From NCBI RefSeq assembly GCF_024459955.1, contig NZ_JANFXK010000014.1:48820-112819 (forward strand): DNA of 64,000 nt, written 5' to 3'. The notes under the pieces are model-generated. The model did no database searches, had not been told where the DNA came from, and worked only from the letters and a program-made list of their open reading frames with translations. The stretch comes from Anaerovorax odorimutans (GTDB lineage Bacteria > Bacillota > Clostridia > Peptostreptococcales > Anaerovoracaceae). Made by a program: the position numbers and the translations under genes. Positions 34,239 through 43,696 of the stretch are shown in pieces. Positions within the stretch are counted from its first letter, which is position 1. Each line of letters begins with the position of its first letter.

Positions 34239-35357
34239 TCAGCAAAAGGCTTCACTGACCCTTTCCAGCTCGCTGATAATGGAAATATGCTGCGGGCAGG
34301 CTTCCTGGCATTTGCCGCACTTGATACATTCCGCAGCCCGCTTTTTCCCGTGCCCGTTAACCAGCCACTCTTCCTGAGAGGCCGCGCCTTGCTTGTTGTT
34401 ATAAAGGGTCAGATAATTCATCGCTGTAAAGGACCCGGAAATTCCGATATTCATCGGGCAGACCTTGGCGCAGTAGTCACAGGTGGTGCACGGAATCAGC
34501 GGGATACGACTCAAAGCTTCCTGCGCCTTGTCTATGGTTGCTCTTTCATCATCTGACAAACCTTTAAAATTCTTCATAAAGGAAAGGTTATCGTCCATCT
34601 GCTGCAAATTACTCATGCCCGACAAAACGGTGATGACTCCCTCCAGATCCGCCGCGTAACGGATAGCCCAGGAAGCACACGACGCATCTTCGTCCGCTTC
34701 CCTGAAAATCTCTTTTACTGGTTCCGGCGGCGTAGCCAGCATGCCGCCCTTGACCGGCTCCATAATGATGATCGGTTTTCCGTGCTTTCTTGCTACCTCA
34801 TAACATTCCCGGGACTGGACGGCAGGGTTATTCCAGTCGGCATAATTGATCTGCAGCTGTACGAATTCCATCTCCGGGTGCGCTGTGAGAATTTCCTCCA
34901 GCTCCTTTGCCGTGGAATGGAAAGAAAAGCCCACATGTTTGATCGTGCCTTCCTTTTTCTTTTCCTGAACCCAGCCCCACATGTCAAAGTCGTCGAAAAA
35001 CCTGGTCCGGCTCTCTCCCAGATTGTGCAGCAAATAAAAATCAAAGTATCCGGCGCCTGTCTGTTTCAGCGACGTATCGAACTGAGCGATGGCTTCTTCC
35101 CGGCTCTTGCAGTTGATCCAGGCCGCGTTTTTCGTTGCCAGCTGAAAGCTTTCTCTGGGATACCGCTCCACCAGGGCCTGCCGGATGGCGTCTTCGCTGC
35201 CTTCATAGGCCCAAGCCGTATCAAAATAAGTAAACCCGGCGCCTAAAAACCGATCCACCATTTCCTTGACCTGCTCCACATCGATCGCCTTGTCTTTCTG
35301 CGGCAGCCGCATCAGGCCAAAGCCCAGTTTTCCGATTTTTTCTCCTAAATATGTCAT
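34239..35357 (-). CDS. aldo/keto reductase with two 4Fe-4S clusters
   Basis: A 372-residue protein. Residues 1-285 are an aldo/keto reductase barrel (FGLMRLPQKD, FTYFDTAWAYEGSED, YFDFYLLHNLGE). The C-terminus carries two ferredoxin motifs, CTTCDYCAKVCP and CIKCGKCQEACP. Family members are anaerobic oxidoreductases of unknown substrate. AAGGAGG precedes the ATG at 35357. Expression runs from a MerR-type promoter at 35417-35447 next to the divergent merR gene. Confidence 0.9.
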   Translation of the reverse strand: MTYLGEKIGKLGFGLMRLPQKDKAIDVEQVKEMVDRFLGAGFTYFDTAWAYEGSEDAIRQALVERYPRESFQLATKNAAWINCKSREEAIAQFDTSLKQTGAGYFDFYLLHNLGESRTRFFDDFDMWGWVQEKKKEGTIKHVGFSFHSTAKELEEILTAHPEMEFVQLQINYADWNNPAVQSRECYEVARKHGKPIIIMEPVKGGMLATPPEPVKEIFREADEDASCASWAIRYAADLEGVITVLSGMSNLQQMDDNLSFMKNFKGLSDDERATIDKAQEALSRIPLIPCTTCDYCAKVCPMNIGISGSFTAMNYLTLYNNKQGAASQEEWLVNGHGKKRAAECIKCGKCQEACPQHISIISELERVSEAFC

Positions 35358-35416
35358 ATCTGTTCCTCCTTGCAGAAAGTAAATTCTTGACACCAAAGCT
35401 CATTGGTATTATCATT

Positions 35417-35447
35417 ACTTTACCACCTTCGAGCTGCTCGAAGTCAA
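35417..35447 (-). promoter_or_regulatory. MerR-type promoter of the aldo/keto reductase gene
   Basis: On the minus strand TTGACT (35442-35447) and TAAAGT (35417-35422) are 19 bases apart. A perfect 17-bp palindrome (CTTCGAGC-T-GCTCGAAG, 35427-35443) fills the spacer. This matches MerR activation by the adjacent divergent regulator. Confidence 0.85.
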
Positions 35448-35470
35448 GGGTTTTTAGGAGGTTTTTTCAA

Positions 35471-35881
35471 ATGTATACAGTAAAAGAAGTTTCCAAAATG
35501 CTGGATCTCTCGGAGCATACGGTCCGCTTTTATACGGACAAGGGGCTGGTTCCCTCGCTGAAACGGGATAAGAATAACAACCGGCTTTTTGACGATGAAT
35601 CCATCAACTGGCTGACCGGGGTAAAATATCTCCGCGACTGCGGAATGCCTTTGGAGTCAGTAAAAAAATATGTGGACCTGTGTCTGGAAGGGGATTCAAC
35701 CATAGAAATGCGCTACCAGATCATTCTTGAGCAGAAAGCCAAGGCCCAGGCCCAGCTGGAAGAAGCGCAGAAACGCCTGGCCTACATGGAAAAAAAGGCT
35801 GAAATGTACCGGGAAACTCTGGAACAGCACGTCCCCGACCGGCTGAATCCCGCCAAGTGGCCGCGGCAGTCAGCGGGCTGA
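35471..35881 (+). CDS. MerR-family regulator
   Basis: A 136-residue regulator: winged helix (MYTVKEVSKMLDLSEHTVRF, then YTDKGLVPSL), followed by a coiled-coil helix (about 85-125). It has no cysteine metal site and no effector domain, as in the small MerR proteins that control aldo/keto reductases (AdhR type, which sense aldehydes). AGGAGG is upstream of the ATG. The palindrome in the divergent reductase promoter is its likely site. Confidence 0.9.
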   Translation: MYTVKEVSKMLDLSEHTVRFYTDKGLVPSLKRDKNNNRLFDDESINWLTGVKYLRDCGMPLESVKKYVDLCLEGDSTIEMRYQIILEQKAKAQAQLEEAQKRLAYMEKKAEMYRETLEQHVPDRLNPAKWPRQSAG

Positions 35882-35907
35882 TTCGCCCCTGCCGGGTGCG
35901 CTGCCGA

Positions 35908-35950
35908 AAGCAGGAGCCTCTGCATCTCTGCTTTGGCTCCTGCTTGTTTT
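35908..35950 (+). terminator. terminator after the merR gene
   Basis: AAGCAGGAGCC / GGCTCCTGCTT, an 11-bp stem followed by TGTTTTG, between the convergent merR and P-type ATPase genes. Confidence 0.75.
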
Positions 35951-35957
35951 GTCTGTT

Positions 35958-37853
35958 TTACGCTGCCGCCAATTCTTTGAAAGCTGCGCTGTTTTCTACT
36001 TTCTCTGATTTTTTTACTCTCAGTGCGCGGATGGCATTGAGAATAGCTATGACTGCCACTCCCACGTCAGCGAATACCGCCGCCCACATGGAGGCAATTC
36101 CCAATGCTCCTAGGATAAGGACCAAACCTTTTATTCCCAGAGCAAAAATGATATTCTGATATACGATTCTCAAGGTCTTTCTGGAAATCTGCATCGCCGC
36201 GGCGATCTTTGACGGTTCATCGGTCATGATAACCACATCGGCCGCTTCAATGGCTGCGTCGGAACCCATGCCGCCCATGGCGATACCGATATCCGCCCTG
36301 GCCAGTACCGGAGCATCGTTGATGCCGTCGCCCACAAAAGCCAGCTTCTTTTTCTCGGATACCTGCGATAAAAGCTCTTCCATATGGGACACCTTATCAG
36401 CCGGCAGCAGTTCGGCATATGCCTTATCCAGCCCCAGCTTCCCGGCCACCTTTTCGGCGGCAGCTCTGGTATCGCCGGTCAGCATGACGGTTCTGCGGAC
36501 GCCGGATGCCTTTAATTCCTCAATGACTCTGGCCGCGTCTTCCTTGACCTCATCCTCAATGAGAATTGCTCCTCTGTACGCTCCGTCCTGCGCCACGTAA
36601 ACTACCGTTCCGCTTTCCTTTATCGCTTCAAAAGGAATATGGTTTTCTTCCATCAGCTTGGCGTTTCCCGCCAGCACCTGTTTTCCATCCAGCCTGACAG
36701 AAATTCCATGCCCTGCCAGCTCCTGCACCTGGGTCACCCGTGAGCCGTCGATGGCTTTTCCATAAGCTTTTATAATAGATTTGGAAATCGGATGGCTGGA
36801 ATCCTTTTCCCCATAGGCTGCCAATTCCAAAAGCGCGTCCCGGCTGATTCCCTGCGGAAAACACCCGCTGACAGCAAAGGCTCCCTTTGTGAGAGTCCCC
36901 GTCTTGTCGAAAACAACCGTTTCTGTTTTGGCCAGTGCTTCCAGATAGTTGCTGCCCTTAATCAGTACGCCGCACTTGGAGGCCCCGCCGATGCCGCCGA
37001 AAAAGCTCAGTGGTACGGAAATCACCAGCGCGCACGGGCAGGAGATTACCAGGAAGGTCAGCGCCCGGTGTATCCACGGCGCAAATGGCTGTCCTGTGAT
37101 CACCGGTGGCAGGATCGCCAGGAGCACGGCAGCAATAACGACTGCCGGTGTGTAATATCTGGCAAAGCGTGTAATGAAGGCTTCGGATTTGGATTTCTTG
37201 CTGCTGGCATTCTCCACCAGGTCCAGAATTTTAGCGACAGTGGATTCTCCGTATGGCTTGGATACTCGTATACGAAGCGTTCCTGTCTGATTGACGCATC
37301 CGCTGATAACCTCCTGGCCCGCCTCAGCCTCTCGCAGCAGCGATTCGCCGGTCAAAGCGGAAGTATCCAGCGTTGAGCTGCCTTCCAGAATGGTTCCGTC
37401 CAAAGGAACACGTTCTCCCGGCTTAACAATAATCTCTTCTCCAATGGCCACCCCTTCCGGGTCCGTCTGCGTCACCTTTCCCGCCCGCAGGACATTGGCA
37501 TAGTCCGGGCGGATATCCATCAGGCCGGCGATGGACCGGCGCGATTTACTGACAGCGTAGGACTGAAAGAGTTCTCCCACCTGGTAGAACAGCATTACAG
37601 CCACGCCTTCGGCGTATTCTCCCAAAAGCATGGCTCCCGCAGTGGCGACGGTCATCAGAAAGTTTTCGTCAAAGACCTGACCGTGCAGGATGTTGGTGAT
37701 CGCTTTCCAGATAATATCCCAGCCGATCACTCCATAGCAGATCAGAAACCCGGCCAGCCGTCCCGCCGGGTCCAGCGGGAGCAGCTCTGTAAGCGCAAAG
37801 AGCACTGCCGCCGCTATAATTCGATAAAGCTGTATTCGCTGTTTCCTCGTCAT
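35958..37853 (-). CDS. P1B-type heavy-metal ATPase (Zn/Cd type)
   Basis: A 631-residue transporter without an N-terminal metal-binding domain. Membrane helices flank TGES (actuator), the metal-site CPC in SCPCALVIS, DKTGTLTKG (phosphorylated Asp), SSHPIS and GDGINDAPVL. The CPC motif with this architecture fits Zn2+/Cd2+/Pb2+ exporters. GAGGAGG precedes the ATG. The promoter at 37896-37953 has an ArsR/CadC-like inverted repeat, but no such regulator gene is adjacent. Confidence 0.92.
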   Translation of the reverse strand: MTRKQRIQLYRIIAAAVLFALTELLPLDPAGRLAGFLICYGVIGWDIIWKAITNILHGQVFDENFLMTVATAGAMLLGEYAEGVAVMLFYQVGELFQSYAVSKSRRSIAGLMDIRPDYANVLRAGKVTQTDPEGVAIGEEIIVKPGERVPLDGTILEGSSTLDTSALTGESLLREAEAGQEVISGCVNQTGTLRIRVSKPYGESTVAKILDLVENASSKKSKSEAFITRFARYYTPAVVIAAVLLAILPPVITGQPFAPWIHRALTFLVISCPCALVISVPLSFFGGIGGASKCGVLIKGSNYLEALAKTETVVFDKTGTLTKGAFAVSGCFPQGISRDALLELAAYGEKDSSHPISKSIIKAYGKAIDGSRVTQVQELAGHGISVRLDGKQVLAGNAKLMEENHIPFEAIKESGTVVYVAQDGAYRGAILIEDEVKEDAARVIEELKASGVRRTVMLTGDTRAAAEKVAGKLGLDKAYAELLPADKVSHMEELLSQVSEKKKLAFVGDGINDAPVLARADIGIAMGGMGSDAAIEAADVVIMTDEPSKIAAAMQISRKTLRIVYQNIIFALGIKGLVLILGALGIASMWAAVFADVGVAVIAILNAIRALRVKKSEKVENSAAFKELAAA

Positions 37854-37895
37854 TTTTTCTTCCTCCTCAGATTTTATACTTGCGTTAAGTTTTTA

Positions 37896-37953
37896 ATTAA
37901 ACGATTGCTTATTTGTTTAATCGTAGTATACTCGCTTTTTTCTGGTATGTCAA
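37896..37953 (-). promoter_or_regulatory. metal ATPase promoter with ArsR/SmtB-like operator
   Basis: On the minus strand TTGACA (37948-37953), 17-bp spacer, TATACT (37925-37930). Just downstream lies a 7-bp inverted repeat ATTAAAC...GTTTAAT with a 12-bp spacer (37896-37921), the geometry typical of ArsR/SmtB repressors. Confidence 0.75.
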
Positions 37954-38171
37954 CTGCTTCTATGGGTTAATTTACACGATTTGTGTACGAGACGAGCTAT
38001 TTTAGCGTTCATGCCCACACAAAATCTTCAAAAATTTGTAATGCGTTCCGTAAACTTACAGCCAATTTGTTCCGGCAGACCCGTGCGGCTGCAGAGTCCA
38101 GCAAGTTGGTAAACAAAACGGCATTTTCAAACGCACATTTGTGCTCCACGGCCCTGCAGTGCGAATCAAGC

Positions 38172-40247
38172 TCACAGTTTTTCCAACACCACGCACGAAA
38201 CACCGAAAGATTCCTCAACTGTAGAAATTTTCAGCTTACCGTCTATGCTGAGTTTCTCAAAATCCACCTCAGGATGGGAAGTTTCCGCAATAATCTGTTC
38301 CTCTTCACTGGTTAAATACGCAGGATAGCCCAGCTTGGCCCATTTTGAAAATAAGCAGGAGCTGGGGTTTATTGAAAAGCGAATTACTTTGTAGTCGCCG
38401 CGGATATTATCCAATTGGAAATGGTGTTCTCTCACCTGATTTTTCTTTTGTATCAGCTCATACAGCTTCTCCTTCGTGTTGATGGCCTTTAAAAATCCCG
38501 GCGAAAAGCCACAGAGATTATAGGTCAAAATAACGATATCGCCGTTATCGTTTGTAACAATGTGATCAGCGCCTTCACTGATGATATCGCCCCGCAGCTT
38601 TGATGCCAGCCGATATGCGTTCCACCAGGGTTTCTTGATGCCGTTCCATGTTAAAAGCCCGTTTCCTCCTGCCATGATATTCCCGTTTTTATTTACGGAA
38701 TCAATCAATGAAAATGCCAGTTCCCCCGGCCAGCCGCGGAAGTGGAAGAGCTCGTCCATTGCGAAGGGCGTCAGAACAAAGGAATCGTATAAAAACGGGG
38801 CGCACTTAAATTTCGATTTATCCTGGGACCATATGGTTATTTGAAAGGATGTGCCGAATTCATCGAAAAGCCTTTTGGATAATTGCTTTTCGAACAACTC
38901 CGTCTGCTGCTTATCGGCGCTGAATTCCAGATAAAAGGAAATGTATTTCAGGGTATTTTTGAAACGCCTTGAATAAAAGGTCAGAAAGTCAATCAGCGCG
39001 CTGACATAGCGGGGAGAATCCCTGCGTAGAACAATGCCGATGTCAAATCCCGAATTGATTAAGTAGTCGATGTTTTTGATAACCGTCAGCCCGCTGTTTT
39101 CCATGGCGTTGGTCAATATGGTATCACCATCGATGGTAATGATCCGCATTCGAAACTCTTTTTGCATGTTAACAAAGGCTTGCTGCGTGCTTTCATTTAT
39201 TTCGGAATTTATGTTGCGGATTTCTCCTTTTTCCGATAGCGGGCTGATGTACTTTGAAATCGCCTTGTCTATATTTATGGAATCCACGGAAAAAATATGG
39301 CTGGAGAGGGAAGCCAACTGAATATGGTGCTTATGGGCAAACGCTTTTATGGTATTGACTGCCTGCTCCTGACTGTAGACAACAGGCTCCGCTTTATTGC
39401 CGCTGTTTTCCAAAACCAGCTCTCTGAATTCCTGAGGGGCAGCTCCGTATAGATTCAAAAAGCTATTTTTATAATAGGCCGGAAGAGAAAACCCGACTTC
39501 ATAAGACACTTCGTTTATTTTCCAATCGCTTTGTATCAGGTACCGTTCCGATTTTATGCAGCGCACATAGGCTACCAGCTCTTTAAATGTTTTCCCCGAA
39601 ATCTTTTTCATTAAGTGGGACAGGTAATTATCGCTCAGCAAATTCCTGGCAGCCAAATCCGCCAGGGACAGTTTTTGGTCGTAATGCTCATTCAGGTAAA
39701 GCAGCACCTGCTGCATTAAATAAACATATTCCGATTGTATTTCCTTCTTTTTATAGTTGGAAACAATGACCGAACAGAAGCTCTGCTGAGTGTCCAGCAG
39801 ATTTTTTAAAATTTCCTGAACCGTATCATCAATAAAGGAATAATTTTCACTCTTGCCTTCTATCACAGAAACCGCCGTATTCAAGACCTGAGCAAGCAAT
39901 TCATGGTCCGGGTCTTCCGGATGTTCTTTAAATATCGTGCAGGCTATGTGCGGAAAAACCTGCTTGTAATAGTTGCTGTCCGCATCTATGGAAAGCAGGA
40001 TTGTTTCCTTTTCCAGCGCTTGTATGCGGAAAAGCACATTGCAATCTAAGAGAATCATTTCATTTTCTTTATAATTTGTGACCTTCCCCTTTCGACATAA
40101 AGCCACTGAACCGGAAAGAACACAAATAATTTTCAAATGCTCCTGATAAAAGAAACAGCTCTCTGAATGACCGTCATCAAAGGGCAGTTCCCATACTTTC
40201 GCAGAGATTGGCAGCGCAAAATCAAAATATACGCGATCCTTATACAT
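38172..40247 (-). CDS. AraC-family regulator with GH39-like C-terminal domain
   Basis: A 691-residue protein: N-terminal cupin-like sensor (about 1-90), AraC HTH (about 170-280, with NLLSDNYLSHLMKK), then a GH39 xylosidase-like domain (about 300-680) that includes NGLLTWNGIKKPWWNAYRL and HIVTNDNGDIVILTYN. The glycosidase-like part probably acts as a ligand sensor. GAGGTGAGAC precedes the ATG at 40247. It is divergent from the amidohydrolase-permease pair, mirroring the arrangement at 29-34 kb. Confidence 0.88.
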   Translation of the reverse strand: MYKDRVYFDFALPISAKVWELPFDDGHSESCFFYQEHLKIICVLSGSVALCRKGKVTNYKENEMILLDCNVLFRIQALEKETILLSIDADSNYYKQVFPHIACTIFKEHPEDPDHELLAQVLNTAVSVIEGKSENYSFIDDTVQEILKNLLDTQQSFCSVIVSNYKKKEIQSEYVYLMQQVLLYLNEHYDQKLSLADLAARNLLSDNYLSHLMKKISGKTFKELVAYVRCIKSERYLIQSDWKINEVSYEVGFSLPAYYKNSFLNLYGAAPQEFRELVLENSGNKAEPVVYSQEQAVNTIKAFAHKHHIQLASLSSHIFSVDSINIDKAISKYISPLSEKGEIRNINSEINESTQQAFVNMQKEFRMRIITIDGDTILTNAMENSGLTVIKNIDYLINSGFDIGIVLRRDSPRYVSALIDFLTFYSRRFKNTLKYISFYLEFSADKQQTELFEKQLSKRLFDEFGTSFQITIWSQDKSKFKCAPFLYDSFVLTPFAMDELFHFRGWPGELAFSLIDSVNKNGNIMAGGNGLLTWNGIKKPWWNAYRLASKLRGDIISEGADHIVTNDNGDIVILTYNLCGFSPGFLKAINTKEKLYELIQKKNQVREHHFQLDNIRGDYKVIRFSINPSSCLFSKWAKLGYPAYLTSEEEQIIAETSHPEVDFEKLSIDGKLKISTVEESFGVSCVVLEKL

Positions 40248-40479
40248 GTCTCACCTCTAAAATCGCATTGTAACGGTTATTTATACAATTATAACATCTA
40301 ACTTCTCTTTTTTATAATTAAAATGATTCAAATTATTTTTTAATAAATATAAAATCATGTTTATTTCATTCTACAGCCAATAGTTGATTAAAAACATTGT
40401 CATTCACTCCTATAATAAAGAAAATTCATGAATTTTAAAAGTTTTATCAAAAAGTAGATTTCAGATAAGGAGAACAACT

Positions 40480-41718
40480 ATGACGGAAATGAAACAGTAT
40501 CTCATTACAAATTGTACACTTATTGATGGTTGCAGCAATGAGGCCAGAACCAATCAAAATATTTTAATTGAGGATAAAAAAATCGCTAAGATCAGCTCTC
40601 AGCCTATTTCAGGCGTTGACGCGGAAGTAATCGACGGGCAGGGAAAGTTCGTCCTTCCCGGCCTGATTGATTGCCACGTGCATTATGGGGGCACGGAAAG
40701 CCCTTACTGCAGGGATTGGGTTATGGAATCGGACATCCAGCAGGCCATGGTATCGACGGCTCAATGTATGAAGAGCTTAAAGCACGGTTTTACAACGGTC
40801 AGGGATATCTCCGCCAACGGTATCTACCTACGCAACATGATTAAGAAAGGGCTGCTCAATGGACCGAGAATCGTCGCCTGCGGCAGAGGCCTTTCACGTA
40901 CGGGAGGACACGGCGACAGTTATGAAGTCCCCATCGAGATCGTTAAGCGCTCCCATCCATGGGCCGTAATCGCAGATGGGCAGGAAGAAGTACGAAAAGC
41001 GGTGAGGATGCTGCTCCGTGAAGGTTCGGACTGCATTAAAGTCTGGGCCACGGGCGGCGGTCTTTGGGCCTGGGAACGTGAAACCGATCAGCACTACACC
41101 TACGAGGAACTCTGCGTAATGGTGGAAGAAGCCAATTATTACGGACTCCCTGTCGCTTCACACTGCGAGTCGGCGGAGGGCGCTTTGGCCTCTGCAAAGG
41201 CAGGCGTAACCAGTATTGAACACGGCGAAGAATTGTCACAGGAATGTTTGGAAATAATGAAAGAGAAGGATATCACCCTGGTTCCAACGATTGGCTTATT
41301 TTTCGAATGGTTCAGTGAGTACGACCCTCCTATCAGAGAAGGGCAGCAGAGTTTCCAAGGCAACACGCTGGGAGAAAAAGAACTGAATCGAATAAGAACC
41401 AATTTCAAGGCAGTATATGACATGGGAATCCGAATCGCTGTGGGAGCAGACTCCTTCTGCGACACCCTTACGCCGTACGGAGCATATACGCACAAGGAAA
41501 TCCACGCGCTGGTCAATGCGGGCATGACGCCGATGGAAGCGATCATCGCCGCGACAAAGAACGGCTCCATATTGCTCGGTGTCAATGACATCACGGGAAC
41601 TTTGGAAGAAGGAAAATTTGCGGATTTAATTATGCTGGAAAAGGATCCGTTAGCTGACATCCGAAACATCAGCAGGGAAAATATTCAGCTCATCATGAAG
41701 GAAGGAACTTGCATCTAA
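40480..41718 (+). CDS. amidohydrolase (imidazolonepropionase/prolidase-like)
   Basis: A 412-residue metal-dependent hydrolase. It shows GLIDCHVHYGG (metal HxH), IKVWATGGG (lysine region), ASHCESAEG and SIEHGEEL histidines, and VGADSF. The pattern is that of the HutI/Xaa-Pro-dipeptidase-like group of amidohydrolases. A GGAG site precedes the ATG. A permease gene follows within 45 bases on the same strand, and an AraC-family gene is divergent. A dipeptide, amide or cyclic-ureide substrate is plausible; it is not shown. Confidence 0.85.
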   Translation: MTEMKQYLITNCTLIDGCSNEARTNQNILIEDKKIAKISSQPISGVDAEVIDGQGKFVLPGLIDCHVHYGGTESPYCRDWVMESDIQQAMVSTAQCMKSLKHGFTTVRDISANGIYLRNMIKKGLLNGPRIVACGRGLSRTGGHGDSYEVPIEIVKRSHPWAVIADGQEEVRKAVRMLLREGSDCIKVWATGGGLWAWERETDQHYTYEELCVMVEEANYYGLPVASHCESAEGALASAKAGVTSIEHGEELSQECLEIMKEKDITLVPTIGLFFEWFSEYDPPIREGQQSFQGNTLGEKELNRIRTNFKAVYDMGIRIAVGADSFCDTLTPYGAYTHKEIHALVNAGMTPMEAIIAATKNGSILLGVNDITGTLEEGKFADLIMLEKDPLADIRNISRENIQLIMKEGTCI

Positions 41719-41759
41719 CAAATAGTGGTTTAAGCAATCAGCAGAAGGGAGGTATATCT

Positions 41760-43157
41760 GTGAGTAATAATCCTGACGTAGTACAGGGCGGTAAAGAGCT
41801 CAATCGAATTCTGACCTTTAAGAATCTCATTATCTTCGGCATCGCATATATGTCATTTACAACCGCTACCACTTATACGGGAATTATAGGTGAAATGACC
41901 CATGGCGCAGTCGCACTGACGTATATCGTCGCCACCATCGCTATGTGCTTTACGGCATTCAGCTACGCAAAAATGGTTCGCATCTATCCGGTTGCCGGCT
42001 CTGCGTACACCTACACATCGAATACTATAAATCCGCATGTGGGCTTTATGACCGGATGGGTCATGATGCTGGATTACGCGCTTTTGTCCGTATTGAGCTA
42101 CATACTGCTTGGTGAATACTGCAGCATTCTGCTTCCATCCGTACATCCGAAAGTATTCTTAATTGTATTCTGCCTGGTCTTTACTGTGGTTCAGTACGTG
42201 GGAATCAATTTTGTGTCAAAGGCCAACAACATTTTTGTTTTCCTTTCGGGAATCTTTATTGTTGCCTTTATGTTCGTCATGGTTCGGCTGATCGTAGGCG
42301 AAGGCGGTTTTCTGAGCTTGTTTGATCTGCAGGGAATCGTCAACACCAGTGAATTGCCCAATGTTGGATGGGGTACGATCTTTGCGGGATCCTCCATCGT
42401 GGTGCTGTCATTCCTGGGCTGTGACGCTGTTACAACCCTGGCGGAGGAAACAATAAAGCCTGAAAAAACGGTGGGCCGGGCAATCATTGCCATAACCATA
42501 GGCATGGGCGCATACTTCGTAGTCATCAACTATCTTATGCAGTTGAGCTGGCCCACAGGCTGGCGGGAATTTGCGGACCCGGATACTGCCGTAGTGGAGC
42601 TTATGGAACGCGTTGCCGGCAGCGCAATGGCCTATATTTATACCGGAATATTTGTAATAACATGTATCGCCTGTTCCCTGGCGGCGCAGACCTCCGCATC
42701 AAGGCTGCTGTATGGAATGGGGAAAGACGGTGTTTTCCCCAGGAAGTTTTTCGGTTATGTTCATCCAAAGTTCAAGACGCCTTCCAAGAACATCCTGCTC
42801 GTGACCGGACTGGTAATCGCAATCGGCAGCTTCATCGACCTGCTGTCCATCGCTTCTATCATCAACTTCGGCGCCCTGGCCGGATTTGTGATGGTGAACC
42901 TGAGCGTAATCGTTCATTATTTCATCAAGGAGAAACGGCGGCGCAGCCTTTGGGATATTATAAAGTATTTGATTTCACCTTTGATCGGAGCGGCCGTTTG
43001 CTTTATCATCTGGATCAATCTCGACCGGGCGGCTCTGATATTAGGCGGCGCATGGGCCCTGTTTGGCTTCCTCTATCTGGCTATCACAACAAAAGGGTTC
43101 AAGCTTGCGCCCAAGCGCCTGTCTTTTGACGAGGACGACCCTTCGGAACATCAATAA
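41760..43157 (+). CDS. APC-superfamily amino acid permease
   Basis: A 465-residue transporter with about 12 membrane segments, starting at GTG behind GGGAGG. Landmarks are AYMSFTTATTYTGIIGEMTHG, cut here to AYMSFTTATTYTGII, the YPVAGSAYTYTS segment and DAVTTLAEETIKPEK, as in amino acid/GABA permeases. It belongs to a different branch from the two other permeases of this window. It follows the amidohydrolase gene in the same operon. Confidence 0.88.
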   Translation: MSNNPDVVQGGKELNRILTFKNLIIFGIAYMSFTTATTYTGIIGEMTHGAVALTYIVATIAMCFTAFSYAKMVRIYPVAGSAYTYTSNTINPHVGFMTGWVMMLDYALLSVLSYILLGEYCSILLPSVHPKVFLIVFCLVFTVVQYVGINFVSKANNIFVFLSGIFIVAFMFVMVRLIVGEGGFLSLFDLQGIVNTSELPNVGWGTIFAGSSIVVLSFLGCDAVTTLAEETIKPEKTVGRAIIAITIGMGAYFVVINYLMQLSWPTGWREFADPDTAVVELMERVAGSAMAYIYTGIFVITCIACSLAAQTSASRLLYGMGKDGVFPRKFFGYVHPKFKTPSKNILLVTGLVIAIGSFIDLLSIASIINFGALAGFVMVNLSVIVHYFIKEKRRRSLWDIIKYLISPLIGAAVCFIIWINLDRAALILGGAWALFGFLYLAITTKGFKLAPKRLSFDEDDPSEHQ

Positions 43158-43169
43158 AGGGTATTTTCA

Positions 43170-43512
43170 ATTTTTATCAACACGCAGCAAAAAATCAAGT
43201 TTTTGTTGACCTTTTTCCAAGGATACAGAAGCATGGGAGCATAAGATTTCGATCAATATGCCTTTTTACGCAGCTACAGAGACCGCAAACCTTGGAAATA
43301 CCTCAACAAGAAAGCTAAAATGAATCCGTTGTTGAACAAGTATGCACATCGCTTAAAAAGCTTCGACTTCCCCTTTATTTGATCTGCGACCAAAGTGCTT
43401 TTTCGGTGACAATGGTCGCGGGATTTATCAGTAAAATCAGGATTTGGTCGCAAGCCCGCAACGATTCCGCGGCCTTCAAAACGGTTTGCAGCACAAATTT
43501 TCACTGTTTACG
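43170..43512. repeat. composite intergenic repeat, copy B
   Basis: The 539-base gene-free stretch 43158-43696 contains module L (43170-43361, plus strand), module S (43381-43453) and module G (43470-43512), all matching parts of 7167-8257. Order and relative orientation differ between the copies. The remainder (43513-43626) shows a GTAACTTT...AAAGTTACCGC inverted arrangement. Confidence 0.75.
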
Positions 43513-43626
43513 ATTTTGAGTACCCGCAAACTCACAGCTTTGCGTAACTTTCCGAAAAAATAATCAAAAGTTACCGCAGCCATTTGGGCCGAAGCCGGGA
43601 GAGCCGGGGGCGGCCGGAAAAAACAC

Positions 43627-43672
43627 AAGAAGAGCATTTGCAGCAAACGTGTTTGCTGCAAATGCTCTTCTT
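43627..43672 (-). terminator. 46-bp perfect palindrome, terminator of the suf-like genes
   Basis: Two perfect 22-bp arms (43627-43648 and 43651-43672, with GAGCATTTGCAGCAAAC at the core) meet with only two central bases. On the minus strand it is followed by TGTGTTTTTTCC, directly after the sufB-like gene. Confidence 0.75.
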
Positions 43673-43696
43673 TATTGTGTAAGACTCTCCATCTAT

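Noticed and set aside
38009..38171. A 69-codon frame overlapping the end of the AraC-family gene
   Set aside because: No ribosome site, overlaps a real gene in another frame and has no recognisable features.
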